DNA from: an uncultured Eggerthellaceae bacterium
GTDB lineage: Bacteria; Actinomycetota; Coriobacteriia; Coriobacteriales; Eggerthellaceae
Direction of reading: 5' to 3'
DNA length: 64,000 nucleotides
Assembly (NCBI GenBank): GCA_949840905.1
Contig: CATKXW010000010.1
Location: 1 to 64,000, forward strand
Part shown: positions 58,652 through 64,000 of the stretch, piece by piece
Layout of the letters: every line of letters starts with the position of its first letter
Position numbering within the stretch: position 1 is the stretch's first letter
Notes under the pieces: generated by a model
What the model was told of the DNA's origin: nothing
The model's input: only the letters and a program-made list of their open reading frames with translations
Database searches by the model: none
Translations under genes and position numbers: made by a program

Positions 58652-58848
58652 GCGCCGGCCGGATCGAAGGTGGGGCGGTCCCGCTGCGGGATGTGCCGCC
58701 CGTGACCTCGAATAGCGAGGCTGCCGAAGGGAGATCGGTCGCCCCGGCGCGCTTCTCGCTGCTCTATGAGAGCCAGGATGCGCGCTTGTGCGTGTTCGAG
58801 GATGCCGAGGGCCATCTGAGCGCTGTGGACGCCCGTCACCTCGCTTAG
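58648..58848 (+). CDS. Small protein translationally coupled to truA
   Basis: The 66-aa ORF starts inside the truA stop (ATGA). Its second half (RFSLLYESQDARLCVFEDAEGHLSAVDARHLA) reads like a small folded beta unit. No family is recognised and no motif assigns a role. The coupling and the codon use, which resembles that of the neighbours, favour a real gene, but the small size keeps confidence modest. Confidence 0.5.
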   Translation: MSAGRIEGGAVPLRDVPPVTSNSEAAEGRSVAPARFSLLYESQDARLCVFEDAEGHLSAVDARHLA

Positions 58849-58859
58849 CTCTCTTCGTG

Positions 58860-58889
58860 CTTTACTGTCCCCTATTTGGTACAGTAAAG
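58860..58889. promoter_or_regulatory. Operator-like inverted repeat before the HIRAN gene
   Basis: CTTTACTGT (58860-58868) and ACAGTAAAG (58881-58889) are perfect 9-bp arms 12 bases apart. The right arm covers the -35 position for TATCAT (58904-58909). AT-rich arms and the lack of a T-tract argue against a terminator and for a regulator site. Confidence 0.55.
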
Positions 58890-58954
58890 GTTTCGTCGTT
58901 GCGTATCATGGGCTTCGATGATACGAGCATGAACGAGAGCGAAGGAGCCGCATC

Positions 58955-59290
58955 ATGACGCAGGATCGCAATGGAAAGCATCCCATCTGCCTGGTGGAGG
59001 AGACCACCATCGCCGGTACGAGCCATGTGGAGGGCATAGCCGCTCGCGCTCGCGCCATGAGCCCTCGGTGCCATTTCACCTTAGAGCGCGACCGCGAGAA
59101 CATCTACGACGGTTGGGCCGTCAAGGTGCTCGATAGCGATGGCGTTCGGATCGGCTATGTCTCCTGCGCCTACAGCGAGATCGTAGCGCGTCTGCTCGAT
59201 GGCGGCAAGTGGGTGTGCGGCTGTCTGACCGGGGTGCAGGAAGTGGACGGGTGGACGCGCATCGGTATGGCGGTGTATCTCAATGACTAG
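58955..59290 (+). CDS. Stand-alone HIRAN domain protein
   Basis: The HIRAN domain binds DNA ends or damaged DNA in the eukaryotic remodeller HLTF. Stand-alone bacterial forms are uncharacterised and have been predicted to act in DNA-damage sensing. The 111-aa protein has the expected pattern: TTIAGTSHVEGI (about 19-29), a basic stretch, LERDRENIYDGWAVKVLD (about 43-60) and RIGYVSCAYSEIVARLLDGG (about 65-84). AAGGAG precedes the ATG. It overlaps the Sel1-repeat gene by eight bases, so the two are likely co-translated. Confidence 0.85.
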   Translation: MTQDRNGKHPICLVEETTIAGTSHVEGIAARARAMSPRCHFTLERDRENIYDGWAVKVLDSDGVRIGYVSCAYSEIVARLLDGGKWVCGCLTGVQEVDGWTRIGMAVYLND

Positions 59291-60290
59291 CGCCACCTTC
59301 GCCTTCCCCCGCCCGTTCTGCGCTTCTCGCGTGTCGGTGCGCGAGCGTCTGTGCCGATTGGTGCTGGGTTCGCCTTCCGTCGCCTATGCTCTGCATGACA
59401 TGCGGCTGCAGCGCGACCTTCGGAAGAAGGCATGCTGCCCCGGCCGCCGTCGCAGCAGCGAGGTGCCCGTGTTCGAGGTCGACCGTCGAGGATGGAAGGG
59501 CCCTGAGCGCCTTCCGCGCCTGTGGCTGAGCGAGCCGCGCTTCGATGGCGAGCGAGGGCGCAGCGAGGGTCGCGTGTTCGTGGAGGCATATCCTCACGAC
59601 CCCGATCCGCAAGGGTGGCATGCCTATGGCCTGGCCCGCAAGTATCTCAGCGAGGGCCTGACCTATGCGCCGGGAGCTGTGGAGGAGGGCTCGACGGATG
59701 AGCGGGCGGCCGTCTATCGCGCAAGGCGTCTGCGTCGCGACTGCTTCCGTGCGGCCGAGATCCTCTATCTGCACGGGATGCGGGCCGGTAACGAGGCGGC
59801 GCGAACGGGCCTGGCTACGCTGTATCGCTTCGATATGTGCGAGGGCGCCTATTGGAGCGGTCTGCGGGAGAAGCGTGCGCGGCATCGCAAGGCGATCGAC
59901 CCGCGCCGCCGAGCGTTCGCGCTGTTCGAACAAGCGGCGTGCGCTGGTAGTGCTGAGGGGTCGTTCAACCTGGGTGAGATGCTGCGCGAAGGTACGGGCT
60001 GCGAGCAGGACCTCGAGCGCGCCCATCGCTGCTTCGAGCTTGCCTACGAGCGAGCCGTCCAGCGTGATGACGAGGAGCTGTGCGGCAAGGCTGCACTGGG
60101 CATCGCACAGGACCTGGCCCAAGGTGCAGGCGTCGTCCATGATTTCGCGAGCGCCCGAGAATGGTACGCGGCCGCCGCCACCCATCTTCAAGAAGCCTTC
60201 GATAGCGGTCAGTGGCATTGCAAGCGCTGTTTGGTGGAGGCGCGGCTGGGCGTGTCGTGCATGGACCAAGAGCTGTCCGGTTCCTATTGA
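59283..60290 (+). CDS. Sel1-like repeat (TPR-type) protein
   Basis: The 335-aa cytosolic protein contains several Sel1/SLR-type helical units: about 137-180 (AAVYRARRLRRDCFRAAEILYLHGM, NEAARTGLATLYR), about 215-255 (AFALFEQAACAGSAEGSFNLGEMLREGTG, DLERAHRCFELAYERA) and about 265-300 (KAALGIAQDLAQGAGVVHDFASAREWYAAAA). Such repeats act as protein-binding scaffolds. The first 100 residues are Arg-rich and unassigned. It starts within the HIRAN gene end (ATGACTAG), and the addB-like gene begins 12 bases after its stop. A partner role for HIRAN or the nuclease is possible but unproven. Confidence 0.8.
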   Translation: MTSATFAFPRPFCASRVSVRERLCRLVLGSPSVAYALHDMRLQRDLRKKACCPGRRRSSEVPVFEVDRRGWKGPERLPRLWLSEPRFDGERGRSEGRVFVEAYPHDPDPQGWHAYGLARKYLSEGLTYAPGAVEEGSTDERAAVYRARRLRRDCFRAAEILYLHGMRAGNEAARTGLATLYRFDMCEGAYWSGLREKRARHRKAIDPRRRAFALFEQAACAGSAEGSFNLGEMLREGTGCEQDLERAHRCFELAYERAVQRDDEELCGKAALGIAQDLAQGAGVVHDFASAREWYAAAATHLQEAFDSGQWHCKRCLVEARLGVSCMDQELSGSY

Positions 60291-60296
60291 TACAAT
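60288..60296 (+). promoter_or_regulatory. Extended -10 promoter giving a leaderless addB message
   Basis: TGATACAAT is an extended -10. The ATG at 60303 follows TACAAT by six bases, and there is no ribosome-binding site, so transcription should start at the start codon. Confidence 0.5.
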
Positions 60297-60302
60297 GGGT
60301 CC

Positions 60303-63059
60303 ATGGAACCGATGACCATCCTTTATAGGAGCTATGAGACGGCGTTGGCGGCGCGGAAGGCCTACGCCGATGCTGTTGCGGGCCGGGGTGCGACCGAGGA
60401 GCTGTCTTGGCTCGGGGCGATGCCGCTGGACAGCGGGGGCACGTTGGGCTGCGAGATCACCACCCCCGAAGCGCTTCTCGCTGATGAATGGGAGCTGTGG
60501 GGCGATGGCCGTGCCATCGTCACGCCACAGGAGCGCGAGCTGGTGTTGGCGATGCTGCTGAACGACCACGAGCATTTTCCGTCGGCGACGGCGTCGGTGC
60601 GGCTCTTCGCACGGTTCGTGGGCTATCAGGCCGGTGTCGATCGCTTCGAGAGCATCGTAGCATGCGAGGAGAAGGAGCGGACCGCGCGCTTCGGGCTGGA
60701 GGAAGCGGAGAGCGCAGCATTCTCGCTGGTAGCCGCGTACCATGAGCGCTTAGAGGAGCGAGGCCTCATAGAAGCGGGATGTGCGGCCGCGCTGCTCGGC
60801 GAGAAAGGCAGTGATGGTCGGCTCGTGGTGGCCGAGCGGCTCGCCGTCCCACCGGCGCTGCGCCGGTGGATCGCATCGCACGGTGCTCGCTCTCTCGAAG
60901 AAGATGGCTGCATCATCGAAGCTGACCTGCGGCAGCGCAGCTCATTCGCCTTCCCGGCTGGCCCTGGGGCCGTGCGTGGGGCAGTGAGAGACCTCATCGC
61001 CGAGGTGGCGGGCGAAGGCGCGACCATCGCCATCGGTGCCAGCGATCCTGCCGGTCTGTTCGCGGAAGCGGCACCGGCCTTGGTGGCCGCGGGCTGGAAG
61101 GTGGGCTTGGAGGTGTCGGTGACGTTCCGACAGACCGCGATCGGCCGCGCCTTGGAGGCCGCTGCTGATCTGCTCGAGGGAGGAGCCCATGGGGCGCAGG
61201 ATGCGACCGACATCGCCTCGGGATCGTTCTCGGCCATGGGACGGGCGGAAGCTCAGCGACTCGACGGGCGCTTGCGGGGGGATAGGTCCCTCGACCCTGA
61301 GACGATGGCCGCTCTTCTGCGAGAGGCGTCACCGGCCTTCGTGGCCCTAGAGGAGCTCTTGAAGGACGGCTCTTCTGATGGCGTGGCTGCCGGAGAGGCG
61401 TTGTGCCAGGCGCTGGATGGGGCATCCGGCCTCTCTTCGGGGGTGCGCTGCGCCGAAGAGAAGATGCTCGATGCCTATCTGGCCTTGCGAAGGCGAGCGC
61501 TGGCCTTGGGCGCGGATCTTTCGATCGTGCGGGAGCAGGCTCGATCGCTCTGCGTTACGTTGAGCCTCGCATCGGGCGACCATGATGGTGAGGGACCGAC
61601 GGTTCGCATCCTCGATGCGTCGCGCCTCGCCGCAGCAGCTCCTCGCAGCTTCGATGGGGTCATCCTCGAGGGGCTCACCGACGCTATGGTGAGCGCCGCC
61701 TCGTCTCGCTCCACGTTAGAGGCGTTGGGAGAGAAGGTCGGCCTTCCTGCTCCTCCGACGCGCACCGAGGAGCTGCGCTGTGGCTTCGAGGCGGCACGGC
61801 GCGCTGCCCGTTCGACCTTCGCGTGCGTGATGCCCTTGCGCGATGAGGCGTTCGAGCCGACCTATCCTGCGTTCACCCTCGAGGAGTACGTGAGCGCCTA
61901 TGGCGAGGCGCAGGGCTGGGATGCGGCCGAGAAGGATGAGGATATGTTCCTGTTCCCGAAGGCGCTGACCGAAGGGGCGTTGCGACCGGGAGAGGATGAC
62001 CTGGTGGCGGCCGTGGGCGCCGTGGATGCAGCACCGGTGCGCGTCGAGGAGCTCGCAGGCGTCACGCGCGGCAGGCTCGGCCACACGATCCTGCTCGATC
62101 GGCTGAAGACGGTGACGGCAGCCGAGGGGGTGCTGCCCATCCTCTCCCCGTCGGCCATCGAGAACTATCTAGGATGTCCCTATCGCTGGTTCGTGACCGG
62201 GCGGCTGCGCACCCATGAGCTCGATGAGACATTCTCGGCCCGAGAGAAGGGCCTGTTCGCTCATCGGGCCTACGGGGAGCTCTACGAGCGCCTCGCTGTC
62301 GAGGGCATCCGGCACCTCGATGCGAGCGGGCTCGATCATGCGCGGCAGTTGCTGGGCGTGGTCATGGACGACATCCTCGCTGAATACGAGGCTTCGCGCG
62401 GGCCTTCGAGCGACGAGGGGCGCCGCTCGGATCGCCTCATGGCCATCTCTGCGCAGGAACGGGTGGAGGTGGAGCGCTTATGCGAGGAGCTGCGGGACTC
62501 GCTGGAGCTGCTGGCGCAGCTGCCCGCTGGCTATGAGGTGGCCGCCCATGAGCTGGCCATCGTTGCCGAGGACGGCGTCGATTTCGGCGGTGCGCGGTTG
62601 AACGGACGGTTGGATCGCATCGATGTCGCGCCGGAGAGCGGCCGGTTCGTCGTGGTCGACTATAAAGGGTCGCTCACCGGCCATGGAGCTGGATTCTCTG
62701 AGAAGGAGGAGGTCGAGCGCTACGAGCTGCCTTCCAAGGTGCAAGCGCTCATCTATGCGCGGGCTTTCGAGCGTCATCGACCGGGCTCGAAGGCGGCTGC
62801 GGCGGTATATGCCAGCTATCGGGCAGCGAAGGGGGGCGCTCTGCTCGCCGGTTCGTTCGACCCTGCGGCCTACGACGTCTCAGGCCTTGCGTCGCGTGCC
62901 TGTGCGGTCCATCGGGACTTCGATTCGTTCCTCACCTTGGTGGAGGAGCGCATCGCTCGTGCCATCGATGCGCTGAAGGGCGGCGCCATCGCTCCGATAC
63001 CGCGCGATGGGCTGACGTGCTCCTACTGTCCGCTCATCTGCTGTGAGGGGAGGCGCTAG
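60303..63059 (+). CDS. addB: AddB-like PD-(D/E)XK nuclease subunit of a helicase-nuclease
   Basis: Likely one subunit of an AddAB-type complex that processes double-strand breaks for recombination. The 918-aa protein has a degenerate helicase-like region in which I find no Walker A motif. The C-terminal RecB-type nuclease shows LGCPYRWFV (about 618-626), GRLDRIDV, VVVDYKGS (nuclease Asp and Lys) and the closing CSYCPLICC cluster. The separated cysteines match the pattern that binds a [4Fe-4S] cluster in AddB. The next gene, encoding the motor subunit, starts immediately after the stop. The family name is well supported, the exact Add versus Adn class less so. Confidence 0.8.
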   Translation: MEPMTILYRSYETALAARKAYADAVAGRGATEELSWLGAMPLDSGGTLGCEITTPEALLADEWELWGDGRAIVTPQERELVLAMLLNDHEHFPSATASVRLFARFVGYQAGVDRFESIVACEEKERTARFGLEEAESAAFSLVAAYHERLEERGLIEAGCAAALLGEKGSDGRLVVAERLAVPPALRRWIASHGARSLEEDGCIIEADLRQRSSFAFPAGPGAVRGAVRDLIAEVAGEGATIAIGASDPAGLFAEAAPALVAAGWKVGLEVSVTFRQTAIGRALEAAADLLEGGAHGAQDATDIASGSFSAMGRAEAQRLDGRLRGDRSLDPETMAALLREASPAFVALEELLKDGSSDGVAAGEALCQALDGASGLSSGVRCAEEKMLDAYLALRRRALALGADLSIVREQARSLCVTLSLASGDHDGEGPTVRILDASRLAAAAPRSFDGVILEGLTDAMVSAASSRSTLEALGEKVGLPAPPTRTEELRCGFEAARRAARSTFACVMPLRDEAFEPTYPAFTLEEYVSAYGEAQGWDAAEKDEDMFLFPKALTEGALRPGEDDLVAAVGAVDAAPVRVEELAGVTRGRLGHTILLDRLKTVTAAEGVLPILSPSAIENYLGCPYRWFVTGRLRTHELDETFSAREKGLFAHRAYGELYERLAVEGIRHLDASGLDHARQLLGVVMDDILAEYEASRGPSSDEGRRSDRLMAISAQERVEVERLCEELRDSLELLAQLPAGYEVAAHELAIVAEDGVDFGGARLNGRLDRIDVAPESGRFVVVDYKGSLTGHGAGFSEKEEVERYELPSKVQALIYARAFERHRPGSKAAAAVYASYRAAKGGALLAGSFDPAAYDVSGLASRACAVHRDFDSFLTLVEERIARAIDALKGGAIAPIPRDGLTCSYCPLICCEGRR

Positions 63060-64000
63060 ATGGATCTGCAACGTTGCACGCCCGGTCAGCGGGAGACCGT
63101 GCTGACCTTGGATGGGCCTCTCATGGTTGCTGCCGGGGCCGGCTCGGGCAAGACGTTCACCCTCACCCAGCGCATCGTCCATGGCTTCTCGCCCGGAAGC
63201 GGCGCCGATGGTGCACCTTTCCTCACCTCCATAGATCAGGTGATGGCCATCACTTTCACGCGGAAGGCCGCCGCTGAGCTACGCTCGCGCATCAAGGGCC
63301 TTCTGGTGGCCGAGGGCTTCGAGGAGGAAGCCTTGGCCGTCGACGACGGATGGATCACCACCATCCACGGCATGGCCTCGCGGTTGTTGCGCGAGAACGC
63401 GCTGGAGCTGGGCATCGATCCGGCTTTCGAGGTCATATCGGAATCGCTGCGAGAGGAGCTGCATCGTCAGGCCACCGACTCCATCCTGGAGGAAGCGGCG
63501 CTGCTGCAAGACGAGGAGCTGCGGTCGTTCCTCGCTTCGGCACCGTTGTTCGCTATGGGTGGCCGCGGGCGGGGCATCGTGGAGGAGGCCCAGGCCGTCA
63601 TGGCGCGGGCAGCGAGCATGCCTTATGGGCTCGACGGCGTGGTGGTGCCCGAGCCTTCTCTCAGGCCGATCGTGGCCATGGAGGCCATGATCGCTCTTGG
63701 CGAGGAGTTCTTGACGCGCGCGGCGCAATGGGAGAAGCCGGGTAAAGGGGAACAGGTCATCGTAGAGGCTATGGTCGAAGCGGTGGCTGGTGCGCGGGAG
63801 TGGGTCGCGTCACCTGAGAGCAATAGCCTGTTCACCGATGCCACCTTCGCGGTCGATGGTTTCCGCGACGCTTTCTATGCGTTCCCGTTCTCGGGGGCTA
63901 ATGCGCCCACTAAGAAGAACCGCACCGAGTTCTTCGACGAGCATAACGTCCGCTATGGCGAGCTCGCCGAAGAGGTCGAGGCGGCGCTGGGGGCGCGCCA
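63060..64000 (+). CDS. addA: AddA-like UvrD/Rep helicase subunit, partial
   Basis: The first 313 codons are present, and the gene continues beyond the window. The N-terminal ATPase shows the Q-motif region (CTPGQRETVLTLDG), Walker A AAGAGSGKTFTLTQRI (about 22-37), motif Ia (AITFTRKAAAELRSRI) and motif Ic (TTIHGMASRLLRENA), all typical of superfamily 1A helicases such as AddA, AdnB or RecB. ATG 63060 directly follows the addB stop with no gap, so translation is coupled. A C-terminal nuclease domain would be expected outside the window. Confidence 0.88.
   Translation, partial: MDLQRCTPGQRETVLTLDGPLMVAAGAGSGKTFTLTQRIVHGFSPGSGADGAPFLTSIDQVMAITFTRKAAAELRSRIKGLLVAEGFEEEALAVDDGWITTIHGMASRLLRENALELGIDPAFEVISESLREELHRQATDSILEEAALLQDEELRSFLASAPLFAMGGRGRGIVEEAQAVMARAASMPYGLDGVVVPEPSLRPIVAMEAMIALGEEFLTRAAQWEKPGKGEQVIVEAMVEAVAGAREWVASPESNSLFTDATFAVDGFRDAFYAFPFSGANAPTKKNRTEFFDEHNVRYGELAEEVEAALGAR

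Overview
The window is GC-rich with typically dense bacterial coding. The gene content points to a strictly anaerobic Gram-positive actinomycete of class Coriobacteriia, probably a relative of Eggerthella or Slackia. This placement is inferred from a two-iron superoxide reductase (desulfoferrodoxin), a fused 2-hydroxyacyl-CoA-dehydratase-activase protein, HrcA with CIRCE, a LytR-CpsA-Psr protein, a lysine/alanine-rich primary sigma factor and TGD-type surface anchors. No 16S or marker comparison could be run.

Layout. 1-2240: most of an IS21-family element (istA, istB) that abuts the 3' remnant of a surface protein (to 3458), then a decayed DUF3990-like locus (3579-4150). 4283-9580: eno; moeA and a MoaB/Mog gene; desulfoferrodoxin; then infC-rpmI-rplT behind a structured leader with an intrinsic terminator. 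9619-12768: a NifX-like protein, two divergent glycosyltransferases and tRNA-Glu. 12923-18753: the 1499-aa activase fusion converging on an LCP cell-wall gene. 18875-24083: a GIY-YIG protein, then CIRCE-hrcA-dnaJ-rsmE-mtaB. 24208-24436: tRNA-Gly and tRNA-Cys. 24560-29201: two membrane proteins of unknown function, a TerC-type transporter and a lipid-kinase-like protein. 29307-37502: rnd, a YugP-type protease, xseA-xseB, a HIT protein, ackA, rpoD, tRNA-Asn, rpiB and a dCMP-deaminase-like gene. 37673-44755: the complete F1Fo ATP synthase operon (I-like, B, E, F, H, A, G, D, C), converging on dnaE (44914-48369, minus). 48370-57744: a long intergenic region with a 12-bp inverted repeat, then a two-gene operon of very large surface proteins. 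57845-64000: truA, a 66-aa coupled ORF, a HIRAN protein, a Sel1-repeat protein, and an addB-addA-like helicase-nuclease pair that runs off the end.

How it fits together. Most of the window is core metabolism and information processing: glycolysis, acetate formation, molybdenum cofactor synthesis, translation, tRNA and rRNA modification, heat shock, ATP synthase and replication. The accessory parts are the IS21 scar with its broken surface gene, and the 8.5-kb surface operon. The HIRAN/Sel1 pair next to the recombination nuclease is the best candidate for an uncharacterised functional unit. Several genes show promoters placed so that transcription would start at the start codon (leaderless mRNA), and two genes (infC, rnd) look as if they may start at ATA.
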